Shown here: positions 28,010 through 36,945 of the stretch, in pieces | Layout: each line of letters starts with the position of its first letter | Numbering within the stretch: the first letter of the stretch is position 1 | DNA from: Butyrivibrio sp. CB08 | GTDB taxonomy: Bacteria > Bacillota > Clostridia > Lachnospirales > Lachnospiraceae | Direction: 5' to 3' | DNA: 64,000 bases | Assembly: GCF_003625485.1 (NCBI RefSeq) | Contig: NZ_RAIR01000008.1 | Coordinates: forward strand, 124,001-188,000 | Made by a program: the position numbers and the translations under genes | Notes under the pieces: model-generated | Database searches by the model: none | The model's input: only the letters and a program-made list of their open reading frames with translations | Told to the model about the DNA's origin: nothing

Positions 28010-28038
28010 ATTATAGAACATTTGTTTGTGTTTGTCTA
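28010..28038 (-). promoter_or_regulatory. ruvAB promoter with embedded LexA box
   Basis: Minus strand TAGACA (28038-28033), 17-base spacer, TATAAT (28015-28010). The spacer holds AAACAAATGTTC (28027-28016), nearly identical to the recA box AAACAGATGTTC. This predicts SOS control of ruvAB. Confidence 0.78.
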
Positions 28039-28071
28039 TTCTTATGCTTCTCTGTGGTTTATCCTCCAAAT

Positions 28072-28953
28072 CTAGTGAAGAATAACTCCGTTAATAAAAG
28101 CATCCACATATAAAAGCGGTATTGCTATAACTATTCCCATAAACACACTGAAAATATTGGCAACCAAACCGTATCCAAAGCACTTGGGCTCTGGCTTACC
28201 ATTCTCAGTAACGAGGGCGAAGCTGTAAACTATCGCTTCAAATATCATGATGATGATCTCAAAAAACGCCGCAACAAAAAGACCTGGCCAACCAGCCCTG
28301 CTAAGGGTATATACTTTGAAGATGTTGTAGGGAATATTAGTGATAGCATTCGTTACAAGAAAGCTTATGATATTTCTTTTGTTCTTTGGAAGCTTAAAGG
28401 CAAGAAACATCAGCCACTCGAATACAAGGGTCAGCAAAAAGAAACCAATAACCTGAAATACCCTGTAGGCAGCCTTGCCAATATAGTGCTCTTTTATGGT
28501 GTTGGCAGCATAGTCGTAGGTGACAGCTGCGTTAAACTCCCTTCTATCAAAGACGTCGCTTACCTGAACTGGTCCCTTAGAGTCTATCACTATGATCCTA
28601 AAGGGATTTGGAACCATGTAGCCAAATTCAACTGCATTTTTGTCATTGGACTCATAGTAATTGGTATCCCAGAAACCTGCGAAATAAACCCATCCCTCAT
28701 AGGAAAAGTCTGACAGATACTCATCTACAGTCTGTTTAGCAGGGTCAAATTGAGGAACCTCTGTCACATAGGACAGATCTTCCCCTTTATAGCTGTCAAG
28801 AAGAGCCACATAGTAGTGCTCAGGAGCGTTCACCAGCTTAACATAGATCGATGGCTTGGCTCCTATATCTGCAGATGCCTTTACTGGAAAGAGGTAAAAA
28901 GTGAAAAGGAGCACGAGCATGCTCCAGAAAAGTCTGTACTTCTTATAATTCAT
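28072..28953 (-). CDS. hypothetical membrane protein with signal peptide
   Basis: 293 residues. A signal peptide (YRLFWSMLVLLFTFYLFPVKASA) is followed by a ~130-residue extracytoplasmic domain beginning DIGAKPSIYVKLVNAP, then four or five C-terminal membrane segments. The family is not recognised, although a signal-DxGxKPS beginning is seen in other Firmicute membrane proteins (general impression). It starts inside the 3' end of the NagD-like gene (11-base overlap), so the two are co-translated. Function unknown. Confidence 0.8.
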   Translation of the reverse strand: MNYKKYRLFWSMLVLLFTFYLFPVKASADIGAKPSIYVKLVNAPEHYYVALLDSYKGEDLSYVTEVPQFDPAKQTVDEYLSDFSYEGWVYFAGFWDTNYYESNDKNAVEFGYMVPNPFRIIVIDSKGPVQVSDVFDRREFNAAVTYDYAANTIKEHYIGKAAYRVFQVIGFFLLTLVFEWLMFLAFKLPKNKRNIISFLVTNAITNIPYNIFKVYTLSRAGWPGLFVAAFFEIIIMIFEAIVYSFALVTENGKPEPKCFGYGLVANIFSVFMGIVIAIPLLYVDAFINGVILH

Positions 28954-29803
28954 TTAGGAGTTCCCCCATCTCCTTAATAGAATCAAAAATAACATGAGGC
29001 TGAACCTCAGATTCTGGCACTTCAGAAAGCTTCGTCTCTCCCGTAAGAACCAGTACTCCCAGTGCGCCATTGTTAACGCCGGTAGCCACATCAGTATAGA
29101 TGCGGTCACCAACAAAAGAGATCTTATCCTTATCTACTCCTGTCGCGTCAACCACCATGTCTACCGTCTCCGCAAAAGGCTTACCTACAAACTTAGGCTT
29201 AACCTTGGTAGATAGCTCAATAGCTGCGCACATGGCTCCGCAGTCAGGAATAAAGCCGCCTGGTACTGGGCAGTTAATATCAAGGTGAGTAGCAAGAAAC
29301 ATCGCTCCCTGCATGATATAAACGCAGGCGTTTGAAAGCTTCTCATAGTCCAGAGTCTTATCAAAAGCAACAACTACAATATCCGGAATCTTCTCACAAA
29401 AAGCGTTGCTCTGAGCTGCGCTTAAATCTCTCTCTGGAACAAAGAGGTTTATCCCCTCTTCCTTAAAGCTCTCTGTAAGAGCTGGAGTTCCAAGAAGATA
29501 CACGCTCTTTCCAGGATACTTATTCTTAAGGAATCTGATCATTACATCTCCGCTGGTCATGATCATGTCCCTTGTTATATTGCAGTTCATCTTTGCCAGC
29601 TTATCGATGTAGAGTTTTGGCGATGTTGATGAGTTATTGGTGAAAAAGATATATCTCTTTCCCGCATCTTTAACCGCCTTTAAAAAGTCCAGGGCTCCGT
29701 CCAGTATGTCATTGCCAAGATAGAAGGTTCCGTCCATATCAAGGACGAAAAGTTCCGTCTGCTTTAGTATCTTTTTCTTAAGTTCTGTATCTCTAAGGTC
29801 CAT
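28943..29803 (-). CDS. HAD-IIA (NagD-like) phosphatase
   Basis: 286 residues with the HAD motifs LFVLDMDGTFYLG (motif I, nucleophile Asp), IFFTNNSST (motif II), VGKPFAE (motif III Lys) and FVGDRIYTDVATG (motif IV). It belongs to the NagD/p-nitrophenylphosphatase subfamily, which dephosphorylates small sugar or nucleotide phosphates. GGAG lies 6 bases before the ATG. It sits downstream of the potassium channel gene and overlaps the following membrane protein. Confidence 0.92.
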   Translation of the reverse strand: MDLRDTELKKKILKQTELFVLDMDGTFYLGNDILDGALDFLKAVKDAGKRYIFFTNNSSTSPKLYIDKLAKMNCNITRDMIMTSGDVMIRFLKNKYPGKSVYLLGTPALTESFKEEGINLFVPERDLSAAQSNAFCEKIPDIVVVAFDKTLDYEKLSNACVYIMQGAMFLATHLDINCPVPGGFIPDCGAMCAAIELSTKVKPKFVGKPFAETVDMVVDATGVDKDKISFVGDRIYTDVATGVNNGALGVLVLTGETKLSEVPESEVQPHVIFDSIKEMGELLNEL

Positions 29804-29817
29804 CTATATCTCCAAAC

Positions 29818-31050
29818 TTAAACTATATTGTCATTTCTAAGATGCTGCTCATATAAAAGGACTATATCCCCAGCCTTAATAACAGTTGAGCCCCTTGGTA
29901 CCAGTGCTTTGCCATTTCGCCTTATCATGAAGATAAAGCTACGCCTTGATATATCAAGGTTCCTTATAGCTACTCCGTTCCAGGAATGTCCCTCACCGAT
30001 AGTGATCTCCTTAAGGTCTATAGGCTGGATATCTTTTACCTTCTCTGCGCATATAACCAGGACATCACCATTTTTAAGCAGAGTATCTCCTCTTGGGATG
30101 ATGGTTTCCTTGCCCCTTTGAAGAGCGATGATCATCATGTCTCTTGGAAGTCCGATCTCAGATATCTTCTTATCTGCCCAGCCATCCTTCTCAGTTAGCT
30201 TAACTCTGATAAAGTGAAGGTTCTCTTCCTCAACATACTGACCAAAGCTCTTGAGCTTCTGATACTGTTCAACAAAGCCGGCGCTTATGATACCGGTCGG
30301 AATAGCTACCATTCCAACTCCAAGAAAGCTTATTACAATTCCAAGGAGCTTACCCAGGAACGTAATTGGGTAAATATCTCCATATCCAACAGTAAGAAGC
30401 GTGGATACTGACCACCAGATGCCAGAAAATGCATTCTCGAAAACATTAGGCTGAGCTTCATGTTCAACTGAATACATACAAAGGCTTGATGCCATCATAA
30501 GTATCAGAATGATAAATACCGATGCCATAAGCTGTTGACGCTTTGATACGATAACTTCAGTTATAACATTGAGCTGATCATAGTAGGAATTTATCCTGAA
30601 GAGCCTTAAGATCCTTGCCACCCTGAAGAGCCTGAATACAGCACTTCCCATAGGGAAGAATACAGGCAGGTAGTATGGAAGGAAAGATAAAAGATCCACA
30701 ATTCCTGCAAAGGAAAAGATGTACTTAACTATTGCCTTGTTATAAGGGAGTTTTGGATATAACTCACTGGATGAAAAAAGACGCAGAAAATAATCTACTG
30801 CAAAGAAAAATACGGTAACTGCTTCAATAGCAAGGAGGAGCCCTTTATAGTGCTCCTCCATGTAATCAAATGTAATCGCAAAAGCAGAAAAAAGGTTAAG
30901 AACCAGGGCGACAATGCTGATGATGTCATAGATCCTGTTAACAGGCTCATCAATAACGCCTGTGCTGACCATGTTAAACACCTTGGCCCTTGCACGGTTT
31001 AAGTCTCTAGTAGCGTTTCTATCAGCTTTACCGCCTTGTCCTAATGTCAT
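29818..31050 (-). CDS. voltage-gated-type potassium channel with two C-terminal TrkA-C (RCK) domains
   Basis: 410 residues. Six membrane segments with an arginine-rich S4 (FRLFRVARILRLFRI) and the selectivity filter TVGYGD before the last helix. The cytoplasmic part has two TrkA-C-like domains (~residues 265-335 and 340-405), each with a PRG(D/S)T...GD pattern. It is predicted to conduct K+ and to be gated by a ligand such as a nucleotide. Its ATG overlaps the DEAD-box helicase stop by 4 bases, an odd pairing for an ion channel. Confidence 0.92.
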   Translation of the reverse strand: MTLGQGGKADRNATRDLNRARAKVFNMVSTGVIDEPVNRIYDIISIVALVLNLFSAFAITFDYMEEHYKGLLLAIEAVTVFFFAVDYFLRLFSSSELYPKLPYNKAIVKYIFSFAGIVDLLSFLPYYLPVFFPMGSAVFRLFRVARILRLFRINSYYDQLNVITEVIVSKRQQLMASVFIILILMMASSLCMYSVEHEAQPNVFENAFSGIWWSVSTLLTVGYGDIYPITFLGKLLGIVISFLGVGMVAIPTGIISAGFVEQYQKLKSFGQYVEEENLHFIRVKLTEKDGWADKKISEIGLPRDMMIIALQRGKETIIPRGDTLLKNGDVLVICAEKVKDIQPIDLKEITIGEGHSWNGVAIRNLDISRRSFIFMIRRNGKALVPRGSTVIKAGDIVLLYEQHLRNDNIV

Positions 31051-32978
31051 TTCTTGTCCCCGCCCCTGCGCTTTCCAAAGCTCTCCATAACAAGATCACT
31101 CATGTCCTGAAGGTAATCAAGGCTTCGCTTCTTGTTCTGGGCTTTGACGCTCTTCTTTTCTTTTTTGGATATATTCATGGTGTTGGTATCCTCACCCACA
31201 TACCAGGCCTTGGTTGAGCCCTCGCCCTTTATGTTGATGCGTCCAACATTTTCAAAAGAATCGGAAGACTTTTTCTTGTAGCTTCTCTCGGGTCTTGAAC
31301 TGGATGACTTTGAAGAAGACTTAGCCTTATCAGCGGACTTCTCAGCAGATTTCTTGTAAACAGCCTTAAGCTCGTCAAGATCGCCTATATCTGGCTTTCT
31401 GCTCTCCTTCTTTCTGGAGTCAGACTTCTTTCTACCTTCAGGCTTTTTCTTGTCATCAAACTTCCTGCCTGCAGGCTTCTTGCCATCAGGTCTTTTGCCC
31501 TCGAAGCGGCTACTATCGCGCTTTCTTCCTTGCTTCCTGTCATCCTCACGCTTTCTGCGCTCAAGTCTCTCGCCGGTTCTCCTGTATCTATCCCTCTTGG
31601 ACTCTCTCTTTTCAAAGAGAACAAGATCCTGAATGTCTGAGCCCATCTTGAGCTTCATGAATCCAGCTGCAAGCTGCTCAGCTGTGTACTCGCCCTCTTC
31701 AACCTTCTGGTTAACAAACTCAAGAGCTGAAGTGATGTCGCCGTTCTCAATGATATCGATAACCTCTGCGAAGACCTTCTGTGACTTAACCCTTGTAATC
31801 TCCTTGGCACCTGGTACACGGCGCTCCTCGATCCTGGTGTGGCAGATCTTCTCGATCTCACGAAGCTTGTACATCTCCCTTCCACCTACAAGAGTGAAGG
31901 ATTTGCCGCTCTTACCAGCACGTCCTGTACGACCGATTCTATGAACATAATACTCAATATCTTCTGGAATATCGTAGTTAAATACAGCCTCAACGCCGCT
32001 TACATCAATACCTCTTGCTGCCACGTCAGTTGCAATCAGGATATTGATCCTGCCACTCCTAAAGAGATTCATGACAGTATCGCGCTGATTCTGGGAAAGG
32101 TCACCATGAAGCCCGTCGCAAAGGTATCCCTTGCCCTTAAGGCTCTCTGAAAGCTGGTCAACCATTCTCTTGGTGTTACAGAAAATGAGACTCCTTGCTG
32201 GATTATAGTAATCCATAAGGCGTGTAAGCACCTCTTCCTTCATCTTCTGTGGAACTCTGTAATACGCCTGTTCGATGGCTGCCACGGTGATCTCCTTGGG
32301 AGTCATCTTAATGAACTTGGCATCCTTCTGATACTTCTTGGTAATATCTAAGATAGGCTTTGGCATTGTAGCTGAGAAAAGAGCTGTCTGCCTTTCTTCC
32401 GGCATTCCCTGAAGGATAGTTTCAATATCCTCTCTAAAGCCCATATCAAGCATCTCATCTGCTTCATCAAGGACCAGCACTTTAACATCCTTCATCTTCA
32501 TGGTGTGTCTGCGCATGTGGTCCATTACTCTTCCTGGTGTTCCAACTACAATCTGAACGCCGTTTGAAAGAGCTCTGATCTGTCTTGAAATATCCTGTCC
32601 GCCATATACAGCAAGAACCTTGATTCCTGACATGTACTTGGCAAAATCTCTGATATCATCAGCAGCCTGCATTGCAAGCTCTCTTGTAGGACAAAGAACT
32701 ACTGCCTGAAGGTGCTTGTTATTTGGATCCACCTTCTCAAGAAGTGGAATACCAAATGCTGCTGTTTTGCCCGTTCCGGTCTGGGCCTGGCCGATGATGT
32801 CTCCGCCCTCCATCATCACAGGGATTGCAGCCTCCTGAATTGGGGACATAAACTCAAATCCCATCTCAGTTACTGCTCTGATGATCCTTTCATCAAGACC
32901 TGAGTCCTCGTATCTAACCTTGGGCTCTTTTTCGTCTTTCTTACTAGCATCGATAATATCTAATTCTTTACTACTCAT
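31047..32978 (-). CDS. DEAD-box RNA helicase (CshA/DeaD type)
   Basis: 643 residues. The helicase core has the Q motif (GFEFMSPIQ), Walker A AQTGTGKT, DEAD (VLDEADEML), SAT (LFSATMP) and HRIGRTGRAG. The C-terminal ~200 residues are low-complexity and very rich in Arg, Lys, Asp and Ser, a nonspecific RNA-binding tail. It unwinds RNA in ribosome assembly and mRNA decay, probably with RNase Y in the degradosome. TAGGAG lies upstream of the ATG. Confidence 0.95.
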   Translation of the reverse strand: MSSKELDIIDASKKDEKEPKVRYEDSGLDERIIRAVTEMGFEFMSPIQEAAIPVMMEGGDIIGQAQTGTGKTAAFGIPLLEKVDPNNKHLQAVVLCPTRELAMQAADDIRDFAKYMSGIKVLAVYGGQDISRQIRALSNGVQIVVGTPGRVMDHMRRHTMKMKDVKVLVLDEADEMLDMGFREDIETILQGMPEERQTALFSATMPKPILDITKKYQKDAKFIKMTPKEITVAAIEQAYYRVPQKMKEEVLTRLMDYYNPARSLIFCNTKRMVDQLSESLKGKGYLCDGLHGDLSQNQRDTVMNLFRSGRINILIATDVAARGIDVSGVEAVFNYDIPEDIEYYVHRIGRTGRAGKSGKSFTLVGGREMYKLREIEKICHTRIEERRVPGAKEITRVKSQKVFAEVIDIIENGDITSALEFVNQKVEEGEYTAEQLAAGFMKLKMGSDIQDLVLFEKRESKRDRYRRTGERLERRKREDDRKQGRKRDSSRFEGKRPDGKKPAGRKFDDKKKPEGRKKSDSRKKESRKPDIGDLDELKAVYKKSAEKSADKAKSSSKSSSSRPERSYKKKSSDSFENVGRINIKGEGSTKAWYVGEDTNTMNISKKEKKSVKAQNKKRSLDYLQDMSDLVMESFGKRRGGDKK

Positions 32979-33017
32979 AAAACTCCTATAAATCTAATAC
33001 ATGACTCGCGGTGCGAA

Positions 33018-33560
33018 TCAGAAGGGGCCACTCATAACATCCTTATTCTTGATAAGGTAGTCCACAAGTGAAACGATCGTAAGGATAAGTGCTATCCATT
33101 TGATAACCTGTGTAATAAGTGGAAGTGGTGTTATATCCAGATTGGCGATCATAAGGATGACCATGATCATCTGGAAAGTTGTCTTAAATTTCCCCCAATA
33201 ACTTGCAGCGATAACTCTTCCGTTGTCAGCTGCGATAAGTCTGAATCCACTGATGATAAACTCTCTGGCAATGATAACTATAACGATCCACGCCTCGATC
33301 CTGCCAAGCTCAATAAGTCCGATCATAGCTGAGCAAACAAGAAGCTTGTCAGCCAGTGGGTCCATAAATTTTCCAAAGTCAGTGATAAGATTGTATTTTC
33401 TTGCAATCTTGCCATCGAACAAATCTGTAAGAGACGCAACAATGAAGATAGCCAGTGCGATCCACTTGAAGTTAGGATTCATGGCATCATTCAAAAGAAA
33501 GAACACAAAAAACGGAATAAGTACTACTCTGGCTACTGTAAGCTTATTTGGTAAATTCAT
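33018..33560 (-). CDS. pgsA: CDP-diacylglycerol-glycerol-3-phosphate 3-phosphatidyltransferase
   Basis: 180 residues with four to five membrane segments and the CDP-alcohol phosphotransferase motif DGKIARKYNLITDFGKFMDPLADK, which supplies the metal-binding aspartates. It makes phosphatidylglycerol phosphate at the membrane. It overlaps rimO by 17 bases, matching the rimO-pgsA order common in Clostridia. Confidence 0.96.
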   Translation of the reverse strand: MNLPNKLTVARVVLIPFFVFFLLNDAMNPNFKWIALAIFIVASLTDLFDGKIARKYNLITDFGKFMDPLADKLLVCSAMIGLIELGRIEAWIVIVIIAREFIISGFRLIAADNGRVIAASYWGKFKTTFQMIMVILMIANLDITPLPLITQVIKWIALILTIVSLVDYLIKNKDVMSGPF

Positions 33561-34911
33561 CTTTTAGCTCTCCTATCAAATCGTATTCATTGGATCCGGT
33601 TATGAGAACCCTGACATAATCCCCAGTCATAAGTTCCCTTGTTACGCCGGTGATAAACAGATACCCGTCAATGTCCGGAGCATCCTTATATGTCCTTGCT
33701 ACATAAGTAAGGCCTTCATCATCATCTGAGTCAGTGATCCTGCCCTCAATTACAGCATCAACTGTTTTGCCGATCATACCCTCGGCAGCCTCAAATGCGA
33801 TTTCCTGCTGAAGCTTCATCAGCTGATTCCTTCTGGTGGTCTTGGTCCTCTCTAAAACCTGTCCCTCCATGGTGGCAGCTGGTGTATCTTCCTCCTGGGA
33901 GTAAGTAAATACTCCGAGCCTGTCGAACCTAAGGTCCCTTACAAGCTCCATGGTCTGCCTGTGATCAGCTGCTGTCTCCCCTGGGAATCCACTTATAAGA
34001 GTTGTCCTAAGGCAAATATCAGGAATCTCTTCCCTAAGGTGCTTAACCAGCTCTCTGATCTCAGCATTGTTAGTCCTTCTGCCCATCTTTTTCAGTATCT
34101 CATCAGAACCTGACTGGATGGGGAGATCCAAGTAATTGCAGATCTTGGGCTCAGACTTCATACACTCTATGAGCTCGTCATTGATCTCCTCCGGATAACA
34201 GTACAGAACTCTTATCCACTTAAAGCCCTCTATCTCACAGAGCTTATGAAGAAGCTCTGGAAGGCTCTTTTTCCCATATAGATCAGTTCCATAAAGAGTT
34301 GTCTCCTGGGCTACAACAAGTAGCTCAGTTACGCCATTATCTGCAAGTTCTCTGGCCTCTTTGAGAAGGTCCTCCATTGGAACGCTTCTATATTTGCCCC
34401 TGACCTTTGGGATAATGCAGTAGGTGCAATGCTTGTCACACCCTTCTGCGATCTTTAAGTAATTGAACAAACCTCCGGTGGTCATAACTCTCTTTTGGCC
34501 GCCCCTTACCGGTTTATCAATACTCTCGAAATAGTTTTTATGGTGAAAAGAGCTGTTTCCTGCGGCAGTTTCCTCTATAGCCTCAACAATCTTCTCAATG
34601 GAAGTTGTTCCAAGAATCTGATCTACCTCAGGGATCTCTTTTTCCACTTCTTCCTGATAACGCTGACCAAGGCATCCTGTGACGATCAGGGCCTTGAGCT
34701 GACCTGAAGCACGGCGCTCTGCCATCTCCAGGATAACGTTAATGCTCTCCTGTTTAGCATCACCAATAAAGCAGCAGGTGTTTACAACTGCTGCTTCTGC
34801 TTGGGTCTCATCATCTGTAAAGCTGTGACCATGGCTTGCCAGTAACCCTAGCATAACCTCGGTATCAACTCTGTTTTTGTCACATCCAAGTGACACGAAT
34901 AAGATCTTCAT
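33544..34911 (-). CDS. rimO: ribosomal protein S12 methylthiotransferase RimO
   Basis: 455 residues. The N-terminal MTTase domain has three cysteines (LGCDKNRVDTE, VNTCCFIGDA, TGCLGQRY), which hold an auxiliary 4Fe-4S cluster. The radical-SAM CxxxCxxC is CDKHCTYC, and a C-terminal TRAM domain follows. It methylthiolates an Asp in S12. It starts three bases after the rpoZ stop. Confidence 0.96.
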   Translation of the reverse strand: MKILFVSLGCDKNRVDTEVMLGLLASHGHSFTDDETQAEAAVVNTCCFIGDAKQESINVILEMAERRASGQLKALIVTGCLGQRYQEEVEKEIPEVDQILGTTSIEKIVEAIEETAAGNSSFHHKNYFESIDKPVRGGQKRVMTTGGLFNYLKIAEGCDKHCTYCIIPKVRGKYRSVPMEDLLKEARELADNGVTELLVVAQETTLYGTDLYGKKSLPELLHKLCEIEGFKWIRVLYCYPEEINDELIECMKSEPKICNYLDLPIQSGSDEILKKMGRRTNNAEIRELVKHLREEIPDICLRTTLISGFPGETAADHRQTMELVRDLRFDRLGVFTYSQEEDTPAATMEGQVLERTKTTRRNQLMKLQQEIAFEAAEGMIGKTVDAVIEGRITDSDDDEGLTYVARTYKDAPDIDGYLFITGVTRELMTGDYVRVLITGSNEYDLIGELKDEFTK

Positions 34912-34914
34912 ATA

Positions 34915-35214
34915 TTAGTTCTCTGCGTTCTCAGCCTCTACGCTCTCTGCTGCTTCCTTTTCTGCAAGAAGAGCTTCCTTTTCCTCATCTGTAAGGATGC
35001 GGAGCTGTGCCTGGTTCATCTCATCAACTGCGATTGAAAGAGGCTTCTGCTTGTCCTTAACTCTTACCATTGGCTCGTCGCCAGCGATGATCTGTCTTGC
35101 TCTCTTGGCAGTAGCCATAACTACTGAGTATCTGGAGTTGATTACTGGCTGCTCGCCCTCTTCAACTTCCTTGTTAACAACGTTCATAAGGTCTACATAA
35201 GAAGGGTGTATCAT
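34915..35214 (-). CDS. rpoZ: RNA polymerase omega subunit
   Basis: 99 residues. SRYSVVMATAKRARQII matches the conserved omega helix that braces beta-prime, and the N-terminus MIHPSYVDLM is typical of Firmicute omega. The C-terminal tail is Glu/Ala-rich and longer than in most homologues. AAAGGA lies upstream of the ATG. It sits between gmk and rimO in the housekeeping operon. Confidence 0.93.
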   Translation of the reverse strand: MIHPSYVDLMNVVNKEVEEGEQPVINSRYSVVMATAKRARQIIAGDEPMVRVKDKQKPLSIAVDEMNQAQLRILTDEEKEALLAEKEAAESVEAENAEN

Positions 35215-35265
35215 TTATATATTTCCTTTCCTGCGTTAATTCGCATATACAAGCTCAATATAATA

Positions 35266-35898
35266 TTATAACTCATTAAGCTCTTTTCTGATAGTGTTTA
35301 TAAAATCAAGATTTCTTGATGGTGCATTGTGAGCTGCATCCATGATCTCATGGACCTTGTCCACACATTTATCAAGATCATCATTGATAACAATATAGTC
35401 GTAGTTCTCAATGCCTACGGACTCTTCCTTGGCTCTGTTAAGCCTCTGAGATATAACTTCAGCTGTCTCGGTTCCTCTTCCGGCAAGTCTCTTTTTGAGT
35501 TCTGCTGCAGATGGTGGCATTACAAATAAAAGTACTGCGTCAGGATACTGCGCTTTGATCTGGAGCGCTCCCTGAATCTCAATCTCAAGGATAACATCCT
35601 TGCCCTCAGCGAGCTTGTCTTCTACAAACTTCCTAGGGGTTCCGTAGTAATGATTGACGTATCCTGCGTGCTCAATAAGACCATTGTCTCTGATAAGCTG
35701 CTCAAACTCCTCATTACTTACGAAGAAGTACTCTCTGCCATTCTCTTCACCTGGTCTTGGATCCCTGGTAGTCGCTGAAATTGAAAGAGCATATCTGTCA
35801 TATTTAGCTGTAAGGGCCTTCATGATGGTTCCCTTGCCAGCTCCGGAGAATCCGGATACTACTATAATAATGCCTTTGCGATTAATTCCGTTACTCAA
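35266..35898 (-). CDS. gmk: guanylate kinase
   Basis: About 210 residues if started at the TTG at 35898, which overlaps the yicC stop (ATTGAGTAA). The frame is open to an upstream start at 35946, but that would add 16 residues fully inside yicC. P-loop VSGFSGAGKGT and the GMP-binding segment SISATTRDPRPGEENGREYFF are intact. It phosphorylates GMP to GDP. The start choice is the uncertain part. Confidence 0.93.
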   Translation of the reverse strand: MSNGINRKGIIIVVSGFSGAGKGTIMKALTAKYDRYALSISATTRDPRPGEENGREYFFVSNEEFEQLIRDNGLIEHAGYVNHYYGTPRKFVEDKLAEGKDVILEIEIQGALQIKAQYPDAVLLFVMPPSAAELKKRLAGRGTETAEVISQRLNRAKEESVGIENYDYIVINDDLDKCVDKVHEIMDAAHNAPSRNLDFINTIRKELNEL

Positions 35899-36778
35899 TG
35901 TTCTGTATCTGCTCCCTAACCTTCTCGATGTCAGTCTTAAGGGCAATTCCTCTGTCTGAGATCTTAAGATCTGTGGACTTGCTGAGGATCGTGTTTGCCT
36001 CTCTGTTCATCTCCTGTGCAAGGAAATCAAGCTTTCTACCAATTCCGTCCTTGTCATCGCCAACCTTAAGAGTGTCCCTTGTGGCCTCGATGTGGCTGCG
36101 AAGTCTTGTAAGTTCCTCGTCTACACAAACCTTGTCTGCATAGAGAGTAACCTCCATAGCAAGTCGGTTCTCGTCTATCTGCTTGTCCTCTAAGAGATCC
36201 TGGATCTTCTCACGAAGTTTAGTCTTGTACTCGTCAATGATCACAGGTGAACGCTCAGTAATGTACTCAACATTCTCAAGCATTCCAGCGAGCTTGTCAG
36301 TTAAATCCGCAACAAGGAACTCGCCTTCCCTCTTTCTGGAATCTAAAAACTGCTGACCTGCCTGGTCTAAAGCCTTCTTGATGCCGCTCCAAACCTCTTC
36401 CTCATCCAGCTCTTCCTCTTCCATTGTAAATACTTCTGGAAATCTTGAGAGCACAGATATCCTTACATCATTATCAAGTCCAAAATCATCTGCCATTTCC
36501 TTAAGGAATGTATAATACTCCTGGGCAATAGCTTTATTGTACTTAACCTTGGATTCTGATTCAGAAAAATCTTCGTAGCTGATATATACATCTACCTTGC
36601 CACGTTTCATGTAGGATTTAAGTTCTGAACGGATTGCTGCTTCGAAAGCGTTGAACTTCTTGGGCATCTTGATATTGATATCAAGATATCGATTATTGAC
36701 TGACTTGAGCTCAACTATATACTTGCGCTGACCTTCTGTGACCTCACTTCTGCCAAAACCAGTCATACTGCAGACCAT
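35891..36778 (-). CDS. yicC: YicC family endoribonuclease
   Basis: 295 residues. The N-terminus MVCSMTGFGRSEV and ELKSVNNRYLDINIKMPK are diagnostic; the C-terminal DUF1732 part has LARLRSH-like VDEELTRLRSHIEA and KLDFLAQEMNREANTI. YicC proteins are endoribonucleases affecting sRNA turnover in Escherichia coli. GGGGGA lies ten bases upstream. It is the first gene of yicC-gmk-rpoZ-rimO-pgsA. Confidence 0.95.
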   Translation of the reverse strand: MVCSMTGFGRSEVTEGQRKYIVELKSVNNRYLDINIKMPKKFNAFEAAIRSELKSYMKRGKVDVYISYEDFSESESKVKYNKAIAQEYYTFLKEMADDFGLDNDVRISVLSRFPEVFTMEEEELDEEEVWSGIKKALDQAGQQFLDSRKREGEFLVADLTDKLAGMLENVEYITERSPVIIDEYKTKLREKIQDLLEDKQIDENRLAMEVTLYADKVCVDEELTRLRSHIEATRDTLKVGDDKDGIGRKLDFLAQEMNREANTILSKSTDLKISDRGIALKTDIEKVREQIQNIE

Positions 36779-36823
36779 AAGTAAGATTCCCCCTTATATT
36801 TGGGCTATTTTTTTACACAAGTT

Positions 36824-36852
36824 ATTATAATATAACGCGTATTTATGGTCAA
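36824..36852 (-). promoter_or_regulatory. predicted sigma-A promoter of the yicC-gmk-rpoZ operon
   Basis: Minus strand TTGACC (36852-36847), 17-base spacer, TATAAT (36829-36824), about 45 bases before the yicC ATG. Confidence 0.72.
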
Positions 36853-36895
36853 TGTCAATGAGTTTTAAACATCGATAAATACTAGCTTTTTACAA

Positions 36896-36933
36896 AAGAA
36901 AACACCGCTCCCCCAAGACAGGAAGCGGCGTTT
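36896..36933 (-). terminator. intrinsic terminator after uxaB
   Basis: Minus strand AACGCCGCT...AGCGGTGTT stem followed by TTCTTTTG, 13 bases after the uxaB stop. Confidence 0.7.
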
Positions 36934-36945
36934 CTAACCTATTTA

